Assembly (NCBI GenBank): GCA_016295505.1
Contig: JAEDLC010000048.1
Span: forward strand, 1 to 13,577
Source: Dorea sp.
Lineage (GTDB): Bacteria > Bacillota_A > Clostridia > Lachnospirales > Lachnospiraceae
Length of the DNA stretch: 13,577 nucleotides
Reading direction: 5' to 3'
Shown: positions 7,426 through 13,577 of the stretch, one piece after another
Layout: the number at the start of each line of letters is the position of its first letter
Position numbering within the stretch: the stretch's first letter is position 1
Notes under the pieces: generated by a model
The model's database searches: none
Told to the model about the DNA's origin: nothing
Seen by the model: only the letters and a program-made list of their open reading frames with translations
Position numbers and translations under genes: made by a program

Positions 7426-7455
7426 TAACGAAGTGCGATGTATCGCACTGGAATG
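7426..7455. promoter_or_regulatory. Two abutting weaker operator-like sites downstream of the start point
   Basis: Two 15-base elements share the TATCGCA-N-TGCGATA pattern. One is TAACGAAGTGCGATG (7426-7440, centre G7433) and the other TATCGCACTGGAATG (7441-7455, centre C7448). Their strong halves together form a perfect inverted repeat, AGTGCGAT at 7432-7439 and ATCGCACT at 7442-7449. They lie in the leader between the promoter and the padR ribosome site. Confidence 0.5.
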
Positions 7456-7458
7456 GAG
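7455..7458 (+). promoter_or_regulatory. Ribosome binding site selecting the padR start
   Basis: GGAG sits 8 bases before ATG 7467. The in-frame GTG at 7458 overlaps this site and has no proper ribosome site of its own, so the ATG is preferred. Confidence 0.6.
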
Positions 7459-7466
7459 TGTGCGGT

Positions 7467-7793
7467 ATGGATCCTCATATTAAAAAAGTATATGTACCAA
7501 TGACGGAAACGGGATTTTATATTCTGATGTGTCTGCGGGAAGAGTCCCACGGATACAGCATTGTTCAGAAAGTAGAGAATTTGACGGAAGGTGCGGTAAA
7601 GCTGAGTCCGGGTACGATGTATGGAAGCTTATCAAAGATGGAGAAGGACGGATTGATTCGGTTTGTACGGGAAGAAGAAAAGAGGAAGATCTACCGGATC
7701 ACAGATCTGGGAGAACAGGTTCTGGAACTGGAAATGAAGCGGATCGAGCGACTGTACCGGAATATGATGGAGGTGCGTCAGGATGAGAGATAA
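7467..7793 (+). CDS. PadR family transcriptional regulator (108 aa)
   Basis: A small winged-helix repressor of the PadR family. The N-terminal helix leads into FYILMCLREESHGYSI, where HGY is the hallmark of the family. The recognition region KLSPGTMYGSLSKMEKDGLI and the wing around EEEKRKIYRITDLG follow, then a C-terminal dimerisation helix ELEMKRIERLYRNMM. The length is that of the short PadR-s2 class. It is the first gene after a promoter covered by palindromic sites, so autorepression is likely. Its last 11 bases overlap the start of the DUF2812 gene, a recurrent PadR partner in Clostridia. The effector is unknown; PadR proteins commonly respond to small aromatic or toxic compounds or to membrane stress. 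Confidence 0.92.
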   Translation: MDPHIKKVYVPMTETGFYILMCLREESHGYSIVQKVENLTEGAVKLSPGTMYGSLSKMEKDGLIRFVREEEKRKIYRITDLGEQVLELEMKRIERLYRNMMEVRQDER

Positions 7794-8328
7794 GAATACA
7801 AAGACAGAATACAGGTATTTTGCGATACCGGAATGGGAAAAAGAAGAGAGATATCTTCAGGAACGGCATAGAAGTGGATGGAGGTTTACAAAAGCAACGG
7901 GGCTTGGACGTTATCATTTTGAAAAATGTGAACCGCAGGATGTCGTCTATCAGTTGGATTATAATCAGGAAGGGATTGCGCATAAAGAAGAATATGTTCA
8001 GATGTTTCGGGACTGTGGCTGGGAGTATCTGCAGGATTTTTACGGATACAGTTATTTCAGAAAACCTGTTTCCGAGATGAACGGAGAAGAAAAAATATTC
8101 TGTGATGATGAATCCAGGATCGAGATGATGAAGAGGGTATTCAGAGGAAGAATCATCCCCTTACTTCTGATCTTCTTCCTGGTGATTCTTCCACAGACGT
8201 TTATGCAGCATTTTTCCGGACATCCGGTTTTTACGGGTATATATATAGTGTTACTTGTTATCTATCTGGTATTGCTGCTGGATTTTGGATATCAGTTCTG
8301 GAGATATCGAAAGCGGCTTGGCAGATAA
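7783..8328 (+). CDS. DUF2812 domain-containing membrane protein (181 aa)
   Basis: A DUF2812 protein with an N-terminal soluble domain (about 1-115) and two C-terminal membrane helices (124-141 and 150-171) ending in a basic tail. Family marks seen are YRYFAIPEWEKEERYL near the start, the aromatic/Gly-rich GWRFTKATGLGRYHFEKCEP, VVYQLDY and FRDCGWEYLQDFYGYSYFRKP. The function of DUF2812 is unknown. It is almost always the second gene behind a PadR regulator, and here it overlaps padR by 11 bases, implying coupled translation. A plausible inference is that the pair forms a membrane-linked sensing or response module, but nothing in the sequence gives an enzymatic activity. Confidence 0.88.
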   Translation: MRDKNTKTEYRYFAIPEWEKEERYLQERHRSGWRFTKATGLGRYHFEKCEPQDVVYQLDYNQEGIAHKEEYVQMFRDCGWEYLQDFYGYSYFRKPVSEMNGEEKIFCDDESRIEMMKRVFRGRIIPLLLIFFLVILPQTFMQHFSGHPVFTGIYIVLLVIYLVLLLDFGYQFWRYRKRLGR

Positions 8329-8364
8329 TCATTTTATATTGAATTTGGAAAGAAGGCGAAAGGA

Positions 8365-9867
8365 ATGAATATCGGTATCAGAAAGTGGCGGTTGTCGGAT
8401 GCAAAAGATCTTGCGAAGACATTGTCCAATCGAAATGTGATGAATAACCTGCGGGATGGTCTTCCGTATCCATACACGAAGCAGGATGCGGTGGATTACA
8501 TTACTGCCATGATGGAGGCTGATGAAAATGAGACGTTTGCATATGCGGTGACGGTAGATGACAAGGCCGTCGGAAGTATCGGGGCGTTCAGACAGGGCAA
8601 TATTCATTCCTGTACGGCTGAACTTGGATATTATCTGGGAGAACAGTATTGGGGACAGGGAATCATGACGGAAGCAATTCGTCAGATCTGTCAAAAAGTG
8701 TTTGCAGATTCAGACATCATCCGTATCTATGCAGAACCGTTTTCCTATAATGTGGGATCCTGCAGAGCTTTGGAAAAAGCGGGATTTCAGTATGAGGGAA
8801 CATTAAGGAATAATGCAGTGAAAAACGGAAAAGTTCAGGATATGAAAATGTATGCGCTTACGCGGGAAAAAGATCCGTACAGTATTCGACGGCTGGATCA
8901 GGAAAAACTGCCGGAAGCTCTTTCCCTGGTGTGGGAGGTGTTCTGCAAATATGAAGCGCCGGAATATCCGGAGGAAGGAATTGCAGAATTCCAAAGCACG
9001 ATCGAAGATCCCGGGAAGATTCGGAACATGAAGTTTTATGGTGCTTTTGCAGAGGAGAAACTTGTTGGTGTGCTTGCAATGCGAGAGCCTCGGCATATCA
9101 GTCTCTTTTTTGTACAGGAAGCATGGCACCGGAAAGGAATCGGAAAACGGCTTTTTGATGCTGTGAAGAGGGATTATGAGATTCAGGAATTTACAGTCAA
9201 TTCTTCTCCGTATGCAGTTGAGGTATATCGGCATCTTGGATTTATCCCAACAGCTTCTGAGCAGATCACAAATGGAATCCGCTACACGCCGATGAGATAT
9301 CGGGCAGCAGAAGGTGGAAAAACACCGTTGCTGGAAACGGAGCGTCTCATCCTGAGACCATTCCGGATGGAGGATGCACAGAACGTATATGAATGTTGGG
9401 AGAGTGACCCGGATGTTGCGAAATACATGTTCTGGTCGAGTCATCATGAGATAGAAAAAACAAAAGCATGGCTTCGGTTTGAAATGGAACAGCTTTATAA
9501 AAAAGACTGGTATCGGTTTGCAATCGAACAAAAGCATACGAATGAATTGATGGGAACAGTGCTGATCTATTATGAAGAGGAAGTACAGAGCTGGGAGATC
9601 GCCTATAATCTCGGAAAGAAATACTGGGGAAAAGGGTATATTACCGAAGCAGCACAGAAAGTTCTTACATTTGCTGCAGATGAGCTGAAGGTTACAGAAA
9701 TCGTAGGCAGATACGCGAAGGAAAATCCGGCTTCCGGAAAAGTATTGAAGAAGCTGGGATTTCAATATGAAAAAGAAATTCCATATATCTGTAACGACGG
9801 CACCGTAACGAGACAGGGAATTCAGTGCAGGCTTAACATGGAAAGACAGAAAGGAAAAACAAATTGA
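8365..9867 (+). CDS. Triple GNAT-domain N-acetyltransferase (500 aa)
   Basis: Three acetyl-CoA-dependent GNAT domains in one chain. Domain 1 (about 1-167) is of the RimJ/RimL type, with motif A ELGYYLGEQYWGQGIMTEA (86-104) and a C-terminal NVGSCRALEKAGFQYEG signature. Domain 2 (about 172-312) is a shorter general GNAT with the acetyl-CoA loop RKGIG (256-260) and an AVEVYRHLGF element. Domain 3 (about 322-494) is again RimJ-like, with ETERLILRPF at 324-333, motif A EIAYNLGKKYWGKGYITEA (411-429) and ASGKVLKKLGFQYEKE. Single GNATs are 140-190 residues, so this is a true three-fold fusion. No frameshift is seen and all three acetyl-CoA loops are intact. AGAAGG lies 8 bases before the ATG. It starts 36 bases after the DUF2812 gene and overlaps the next gene by 4 bases. 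Targets (protein N-termini, small amines or drugs) cannot be told from sequence. Confidence 0.93.
   Translation: MNIGIRKWRLSDAKDLAKTLSNRNVMNNLRDGLPYPYTKQDAVDYITAMMEADENETFAYAVTVDDKAVGSIGAFRQGNIHSCTAELGYYLGEQYWGQGIMTEAIRQICQKVFADSDIIRIYAEPFSYNVGSCRALEKAGFQYEGTLRNNAVKNGKVQDMKMYALTREKDPYSIRRLDQEKLPEALSLVWEVFCKYEAPEYPEEGIAEFQSTIEDPGKIRNMKFYGAFAEEKLVGVLAMREPRHISLFFVQEAWHRKGIGKRLFDAVKRDYEIQEFTVNSSPYAVEVYRHLGFIPTASEQITNGIRYTPMRYRAAEGGKTPLLETERLILRPFRMEDAQNVYECWESDPDVAKYMFWSSHHEIEKTKAWLRFEMEQLYKKDWYRFAIEQKHTNELMGTVLIYYEEEVQSWEIAYNLGKKYWGKGYITEAAQKVLTFAADELKVTEIVGRYAKENPASGKVLKKLGFQYEKEIPYICNDGTVTRQGIQCRLNMERQKGKTN
9851..9855 (+). promoter_or_regulatory. Ribosome binding site supporting a TTG start
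   Basis: AAGGA lies 8 bases before TTG 9864, inside the end of the GNAT gene. This spacing supports the TTG as the start of the metallo-hydrolase, because no ATG or GTG occurs at the start of its conserved N-terminal strand. Confidence 0.65.
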
Positions 9868-10676
9868 GAGCGACAGTATTGACCGATAACATAGCGGACG
9901 GAGAGCTTCAGGGAGAATGGGGATTGAGTATCTATATTGAATATCAGAACCGGAATATCCTTCTGGATACCGGGGCATCAGATCTCTTCCTTAAGAATGC
10001 CGAAAAACTGGGACGAAAAATCGAAGATGTGAATTACGCAGTATTATCCCATGCGCATTATGATCATGCGGATGGGATGGATGCGTTTTTTTGTAATAAT
10101 AAAAAGGCAAAATTCTATCTGCGTGAAGGCAGCGCAGAGAATTGTTATGGAAAGAAATGGATCTTTCGAAGATATATTGGATTGCCGAAGGGAATTCTGG
10201 AGACGTATCGGGAACGGATCGTTTATGCCGGGGGTGATTACACACTCTGTCCGGGTGTGTCTTTGATTCCTCATAAGACACCGGGACTTTCCAGGATCGG
10301 CAAAAAGAATCTTATGTATATCCGTACAAAGAATGGATGGGAACCCGATGATTTTGCACATGAGCAGAGTCTGGTATTTCAGACGGAGGAAGGTCTGGTT
10401 ATTTTCAACAGCTGTTCTCATGGCGGAGCAGCCAATATCGTTCGTGAAGTGAAGAAAACTTATCCGGATCAGGAAATCCGGGCGCTGATCGGAGGCTTCC
10501 ATATTTTTGGGAGGACAGATGCGGAGGTTCGTGAACTGGCACGCGATATCCGGGATACCGGGGTAAAAGAGATTTATACCGGACATTGTACGGGTGACCG
10601 TGCATATCAGGTTCTGAAAGAAGAATTGGGAGATATGGTCCATCAGCTGCGTGTAGGACTTATGATAGAAATGTAG
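9864..10676 (+). CDS. MBL-fold metallo-hydrolase (270 aa)
   Basis: A metallo-beta-lactamase-fold hydrolase with an intact dinuclear metal site: SHAHYDHADG at residues 62-71 (His63, His65, Asp67, His68), His186 in SCSHGG, and a C-terminal His in GGFH (213) or GHCTG (241). The opening TVLTDNIADGELQGEWGLSIYIE and the GGFHIF/TGHCTG pair resemble the MBL group often annotated as 7,8-dihydropterin-6-methyl-4-(ribofuranosyl)aminobenzene-phosphate synthase-like. In Firmicutes that label is probably only a family tag. There is no signal peptide, so it is cytoplasmic. It starts with TTG overlapping the GNAT stop (TTGA shared), which indicates tight translational coupling with the triple acetyltransferase. 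The substrate is unknown. Confidence 0.92.
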   Translation: MRATVLTDNIADGELQGEWGLSIYIEYQNRNILLDTGASDLFLKNAEKLGRKIEDVNYAVLSHAHYDHADGMDAFFCNNKKAKFYLREGSAENCYGKKWIFRRYIGLPKGILETYRERIVYAGGDYTLCPGVSLIPHKTPGLSRIGKKNLMYIRTKNGWEPDDFAHEQSLVFQTEEGLVIFNSCSHGGAANIVREVKKTYPDQEIRALIGGFHIFGRTDAEVRELARDIRDTGVKEIYTGHCTGDRAYQVLKEELGDMVHQLRVGLMIEM

Positions 10677-10698
10677 GACAATCTCTACGCTTCGTAGG

Positions 10699-10727
10699 TT
10701 GTGGCAGATGCGATATGAACTTACAAT
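10699..10727 (+). promoter_or_regulatory. Weak candidate promoter for the HTH-desulfoferrodoxin gene
   Basis: TTGTGG (10699-10704) and TACAAT (10722-10727) are separated by exactly 17 bases. The -10 matches 5 of 6 consensus bases but the -35 only 3 of 6. It lies in the 120-base gap before the regulator, about 70 bases from its ATG. A small hairpin in the same leader (ACTCCC 10748-10753 with GGGAGT 10763-10768) has no T-run behind it and is not a clear terminator. Confidence 0.3.
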
Positions 10728-10796
10728 ATACCTGATGAAAAGAGCAAACTCCCCTTGGGGTTGGGAGTGAAAATATGAAAAGGTAAGGTGTAGAGT

Positions 10797-11378
10797 ATGA
10801 GTTATGTGACAGGAAAATTAATAAAAGAGTTAAGGGAAAAACGAAAGATTACGCAGAAAGAACTGGCAGAATCAATCAATGTCAGTGACAAAGCAGTGTC
10901 AAAATGGGAGACCGGGAAAGGACTTCCGGATATTGCCATCATGGAAGATCTTTCAAAAGCGCTGGGGGTATCAATCGCCGAGCTTTTGACAGGAGATCTG
11001 CGGGAAAATGAAAATACATCTGCCAATATGAAGAAGATGCATTTTTATGTATGTCCGGTCTGTGGCAATATTATTACATCGGTCGGAAGAGGATCTTTTT
11101 CCTGCTGCGGGATCACACTTCCGGAGCAGGAGCCGGAAGCATGTGATGAAGAACACGGGATTCTGCTGGAGACGATCGACAATGAATATCATGTGTCGAT
11201 GGAACATCCGATGAATAAGGCACATTATGTATCATTTATCGCATATGTTACATCTGATGGTGCAGAGATCGTGAAACTATATCCGGAACAGGATATCTCA
11301 GTGAGATTCCGAAAAAAAGGGCATGGTTTGATGTATGCTTACTGTAACAGACACGGAATGTATCGACTGCATGTGTAG
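10797..11378 (+). CDS. XRE-type HTH regulator fused to a desulfoferrodoxin (superoxide reductase-like) domain (193 aa)
   Basis: Residues 1-66 form a Cro/C1-type helix-turn-helix (ITQKELAESINVSDKAVSKWETGKGLPD). Residues 82-193 form a two-iron desulfoferrodoxin-like module. The desulforedoxin-type centre is CPVC...CC (Cys86, Cys89, Cys103, Cys104), with 13 residues between pairs against 15 in Desulfovibrio Dfx. The superoxide-reductase centre appears complete: His120, His137 (EHPM), His143 (AHY), Cys183 and His186 (YCNRHG). The lysine that precedes the first His in Dfx is replaced by Glu119. Known desulfoferrodoxins reduce superoxide in anaerobes; coupled to an HTH, the module could act as a redox, iron or zinc sensor or keep enzymatic activity. 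It is followed 26 bases later by the Ntn hydrolase. AAGGTG precedes the ATG by 6 bases. Confidence 0.9.
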   Translation: MSYVTGKLIKELREKRKITQKELAESINVSDKAVSKWETGKGLPDIAIMEDLSKALGVSIAELLTGDLRENENTSANMKKMHFYVCPVCGNIITSVGRGSFSCCGITLPEQEPEACDEEHGILLETIDNEYHVSMEHPMNKAHYVSFIAYVTSDGAEIVKLYPEQDISVRFRKKGHGLMYAYCNRHGMYRLHV

Positions 11379-11404
11379 AGAGAATCTTACGGGAGGAATA
11401 ACAG

Positions 11405-12103
11405 ATGTGTACAAGTATTGTTTATAATGGAAACAAGACAATGATAGGATGGAATCTGGATATTCTGGATATGGAATATCAGGTGATGGCAAATCAACGG
11501 GCAGTATATATTGCCATCAACGATGCGAAAGAAGGATGGATGCCTTTATTCGGGGCAAATGCGAGAGGCGACTTTGTTGCAATGCCGACCTGCTGGCCGT
11601 TCGACCAGAGAAGTGATCCGTCGGATCCGGAGGCAGAGAATATTATTCATCTCGATATTGATTTGTTGCTTGAGAAGAAAACATTTGGACAGATCAGAGA
11701 AATTGTTGAAAACAGAGAGATTGTCAGTGTCCCCGGTGTGACATTTCAGGCACAGCTTTCAGATGGAAACGGAAATGTTCTGCAGATCATTCCGGGACAG
11801 GGGTACAGATATCTGGAACACCCGGCATATTCGGTCCTGACCAATTTCTCACCTTTTAAAGGAGACAGTGAAAGACATCCATGGATGGGACTGGACCGGT
11901 ATGAGACGGCTACAGCAATGCTGGAAAGCGCTGACAGTGGCTTTGATGCAGAAGATTGCTTTCGGGTCTTAAAAGCAACAGCCCAGACGGTCTGTCCGAC
12001 GGTAGTTTCCATGGTATATGATGTGACAGACCGCGTAGTATACTGGTGCGAGAACCGGGAATGGGATCAGATTCAGCAAAAATGTTTTGAAATGGGCGAA
12101 TAG
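11405..12103 (+). CDS. Choloylglycine hydrolase-like Ntn hydrolase / linear amide C-N hydrolase (232 aa)
   Basis: Begins MCTSIVYN; removal of Met1 would expose Cys2 as the N-terminal nucleophile of Ntn hydrolases such as bile salt hydrolase and penicillin V acylase. The next element, GWNLDI (15-20), matches the family's GRNxD motif with Asp19 kept but Trp16 in place of the usual substrate-side Arg. GANARG (50-55), DGNGNVLQI (120-128) and LTNFSPF (145-151, Asn147) match later family loops. At 232 residues it is clearly shorter than bile salt hydrolases (about 320-330), so it is not a bona fide bile salt hydrolase call. The role is likely cleavage of a linear amide of unknown identity. GGAGG lies 8 bases before the ATG, and the gene follows the HTH-desulfoferrodoxin gene closely. 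Confidence 0.82.
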   Translation: MCTSIVYNGNKTMIGWNLDILDMEYQVMANQRAVYIAINDAKEGWMPLFGANARGDFVAMPTCWPFDQRSDPSDPEAENIIHLDIDLLLEKKTFGQIREIVENREIVSVPGVTFQAQLSDGNGNVLQIIPGQGYRYLEHPAYSVLTNFSPFKGDSERHPWMGLDRYETATAMLESADSGFDAEDCFRVLKATAQTVCPTVVSMVYDVTDRVVYWCENREWDQIQQKCFEMGE

Positions 12104-12162
12104 GAAAAAATATGCAATCTGACTCAAAGGGTATGAAAGGGTTGAAATATTTTGTTCGCCCA
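12093..12162 (+). other. Long-range stem-loop spanning the Ntn hydrolase stop codon
   Basis: GGGCGAA (12094-12100) and TTCGCCC (12155-12161) are perfectly complementary. The stem extends to 13 pairs (12093-12105 with 12150-12162, three of them G-U in RNA) around a 44-base loop. There is no T-run after it, so it is not a standard terminator. It could protect the 3' end of the mRNA or be chance. Confidence 0.35.
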
Positions 12163-12200
12163 ATCCAGTAAAATGGTGTAAGATTAGAGAAAGCAATACC

Positions 12201-12229
12201 TGAAGAAATACTTACTTGAAGAAATACTT
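12201..12229. repeat. Tandem repeat, 13-base match at 16-base period
   Basis: TGAAGAAATACTT occurs at 12201-12213 and again at 12217-12229, in the leader before the VOC gene. Only two copies are present. This is probably a local duplication; a regulator site is possible but unsupported. Confidence 0.6.
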
Positions 12230-12260
12230 GAAATGAAGGAGTAAAGAGGAGGCTGAGATT

Positions 12261-12623
12261 ATGAAGTTGAAAAATGTGCTGATTGTTGTAAAAGATATAG
12301 AAAGATCAAAGAAATTCTATCATGATTTATTTGGTCTGGATGTGATTGTGGATAATGACGGGAATGTAATAATGACGGAAGGACTTGTGCTTCAGGAGGA
12401 ATCGATCTGGAAGAAATTCATCGGAAAAGATGTTATCCCGGAAAACAATTCCAGTGAGTTGTATTTTGAAGAGAAAGAAATAGAAGCTTTCGCTGACAAA
12501 CTTGATAAATATCAGCCGCCTGTAAAATATGTCAACAGATTGATGACACATTCCTGGGGACAGAAAGTAATTCGATTCTACGATCCGGATGGGAATCTGA
12601 TTGAAGTTGGAACACCGGTATAG
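12261..12623 (+). CDS. VOC family protein (glyoxalase/bleomycin-resistance fold, 120 aa)
   Basis: A single vicinal-oxygen-chelate domain pair: VLIVVKDIERSKKFYHDLFGLDVI (7-29) is the classic first beta-alpha-beta module, and KVIRFYDPDGNLIEVG (102-117) the closing one. Glu115 (NLIEVG) and His97 (MTHSWG) are placed like metal ligands, but the usual first ligand near residue 5 is Asn5 in KLKNVLIV. The metal site is therefore altered, and a binding rather than catalytic role is possible. AGGAGG lies 8 bases before the ATG. It sits 25 bases upstream of an aldo/keto reductase, so the pair is probably co-transcribed. The substrate is not identifiable. Confidence 0.9.
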   Translation: MKLKNVLIVVKDIERSKKFYHDLFGLDVIVDNDGNVIMTEGLVLQEESIWKKFIGKDVIPENNSSELYFEEKEIEAFADKLDKYQPPVKYVNRLMTHSWGQKVIRFYDPDGNLIEVGTPV

Positions 12624-12648
12624 GATGAATCAGAAGGGAGAAAGCAGA

Positions 12649-13577
12649 ATGCGTTATAAAGAATTTGGAGCAACCGGAATGAAAGTGTCGGAGATGACAC
12701 TGGGTACCTGGGGAATCGGAGGTGCCGGATGGGATGAGAATCCGGAGGATATCAGAAAGGACGCGATCCGGGCGGCCGTGGAAGCAGGGATTAATTTTAT
12801 CGATACGGCGCCGGCTTATAATGCCGGACAGGCGGAGCGGTATATCGGAGATGTGCTGAATGATATGGGAGTAAGAAAGGAGATTTTTCTTGCAACAAAG
12901 TGTGGGAATGACTTTATTGACGGGAAATATGTCCGCTGCGGAAGACCGGAAAAGATCATGCAGCAGTGTGAAAACTCACTTCGAAATCTTAAGACAGATT
13001 ACATTGATCTGTATCTGGTACACTGGCCGGATCCGAATGTCCCGCTTGCAGAGACAATCGGTGCGCTCAGTGAACTGAAAAAACAGGGGAAGATTCTGCA
13101 TGTCGGAGTATCCAATTTTACGATTGAACAGATCCGGGAAGTACAAAAATATTGTGAGATAGAAGCGTATCAGCCGCAATATTCCATGGTTGCACGGGAA
13201 TATGAACCACAGATTCGCTGGGCAGCAGACCAGGGAATGGGAGTGATGACGTACGGTTCACTGGGAGGCGGGATACTAACAGGGGCTTATCGGGCCATTC
13301 AGGAATATGCGCCAAGTGACAACCGGAATCGTTTTTATCCGTATTTCCGGGAACCAATGTTTTCAAAAGTGATGATGCTTGTGGAGGTGCTGGATCGGAT
13401 CGCGGAGGAAAGAGGTGTGCCACAGGCACAGATTGCATTGAACTGGACGATGAGAAAACCATTTATTTCAACCTGCATAGTAGGGGCACAGAGCAGAAAA
13501 AAGATAGAGGAAAATTGTGCCTGCTTTGGCTGGGAACTGAGTGACGAAGAAGAAAAGATGCTGGATGCAGCGATTGA
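12649..13577 (+). CDS. Aldo/keto reductase, partial at the right edge (309+ aa)
   Basis: An NAD(P)H-dependent aldo/keto reductase. It begins MRYKEFGATGMKVSEMTLGTWGIGG and keeps the catalytic tetrad: Asp52 and Tyr57 in FIDTAPAYN, Lys84 in LATKCG, and His125 in LVHWPDP. The cofactor-side elements GVSNF, YGSLGGG and GAQSRKKIEEN are also visible. The frame is open through the last base of the window with no stop, and at 309 codons it should be near its C-terminus (the family is usually 310-340). GGGAG lies 8 bases before the ATG. It belongs to a likely two-gene unit with the VOC protein. Such enzymes reduce aldehydes, ketones or sugars; the substrate is unknown. Confidence 0.94.
   Translation, partial: MRYKEFGATGMKVSEMTLGTWGIGGAGWDENPEDIRKDAIRAAVEAGINFIDTAPAYNAGQAERYIGDVLNDMGVRKEIFLATKCGNDFIDGKYVRCGRPEKIMQQCENSLRNLKTDYIDLYLVHWPDPNVPLAETIGALSELKKQGKILHVGVSNFTIEQIREVQKYCEIEAYQPQYSMVAREYEPQIRWAADQGMGVMTYGSLGGGILTGAYRAIQEYAPSDNRNRFYPYFREPMFSKVMMLVEVLDRIAEERGVPQAQIALNWTMRKPFISTCIVGAQSRKKIEENCACFGWELSDEEEKMLDAAI

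Noticed and set aside
7458..7466. GTG start for PadR, three codons upstream
   Set aside because: The GTG overlaps the GGAG ribosome site that serves the ATG at 7467.
8803..9978. Long minus-strand open frame (391 codons) opposite the triple GNAT gene
   Set aside because: It lies antisense to a clearly conserved protein, and its translation is Cys/Phe/Leu/Ser-rich without any recognisable domain or ribosome site.
10748..10768. Terminator after the MBL gene
   Set aside because: The six-pair stem (ACTCCC with GGGAGT) is followed by AAAATATG on the plus strand, not a T-run. On the minus strand a weak T-run follows, but no minus-strand gene ends there.
12142..12174. Promoter for the VOC gene (TTGAAA with TAAAAT)
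   Set aside because: The spacer would be 21 bases, too long for a sigma-A promoter, and no better pair was found.

Overview
The window looks like chromosome of a gut-type Clostridia, most likely Lachnospiraceae (Blautia/Dorea/Ruminococcus-like). This is inferred from moderate GC, strong AGGAGG-type ribosome sites, and a gene set typical of that family: a PadR/DUF2812 pair, an HTH-desulfoferrodoxin regulator, a GPH sugar symporter, an EEGR-repeat Rpn nuclease and a TetM-like GTPase carrying a YacP/NYN domain. No genus can be fixed from the sequence alone. No rRNA, tRNA, CRISPR array or intact insertion sequence was seen.

Layout. (1) 6-2367, minus strand: a two-gene operon with a GPH-family sugar:cation symporter followed, 4 bases later, by an alpha/beta hydrolase of the monoacylglycerol lipase/lysophospholipase type. 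A minus-strand extended -10 lies just upstream. (2) 2368-2714: a 347-base AT-rich intergenic region. (3) 2715-6347, plus strand: an Rpn-family PD-(D/E)XK nuclease and, 15 bases on, a 920-residue EF-G/TetM-like translational GTPase fused to a C-terminal YacP/Rae1-like NYN endoribonuclease domain. A rho-independent terminator at 6361-6404 closes this unit. (4) 6429-7370: the C-terminal half of an ABC exporter permease without a credible start, probably a truncated remnant. (5) 7390-10676: a unit headed by a promoter overlapped by palindromic operators, containing padR, a DUF2812 membrane protein, a protein of three fused GNAT acetyltransferase domains, and an overlapping metallo-beta-lactamase-fold hydrolase. 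(6) 10797-12103: an HTH regulator fused to a complete-looking desulfoferrodoxin (superoxide reductase) module, then a short choloylglycine-hydrolase-like Ntn amidase. (7) 12261-13577: a VOC/glyoxalase-fold protein and an aldo/keto reductase that runs off the right edge.

How the parts may work together. The most striking item is the GTPase-NYN fusion. In Bacillus subtilis, YacP (Rae1) is a stand-alone endonuclease that cuts mRNA in the ribosomal A site, which is where EF-G/TetM-like GTPases bind. The fusion therefore suggests a GTPase that delivers an mRNA-cleaving domain to ribosomes, and a second nuclease gene (Rpn) lies directly upstream. Its domain IV tip lacks the tyrosine-serine-proline-valine loop of true Tet proteins, so a tetracycline-resistance label is doubtful. 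The second half of the window is an array of small regulators and modifying enzymes (PadR/DUF2812, triple GNAT, MBL, HTH-SOR, VOC, AKR) that reads as a stress and small-molecule response neighbourhood. That reading is inference from gene content.
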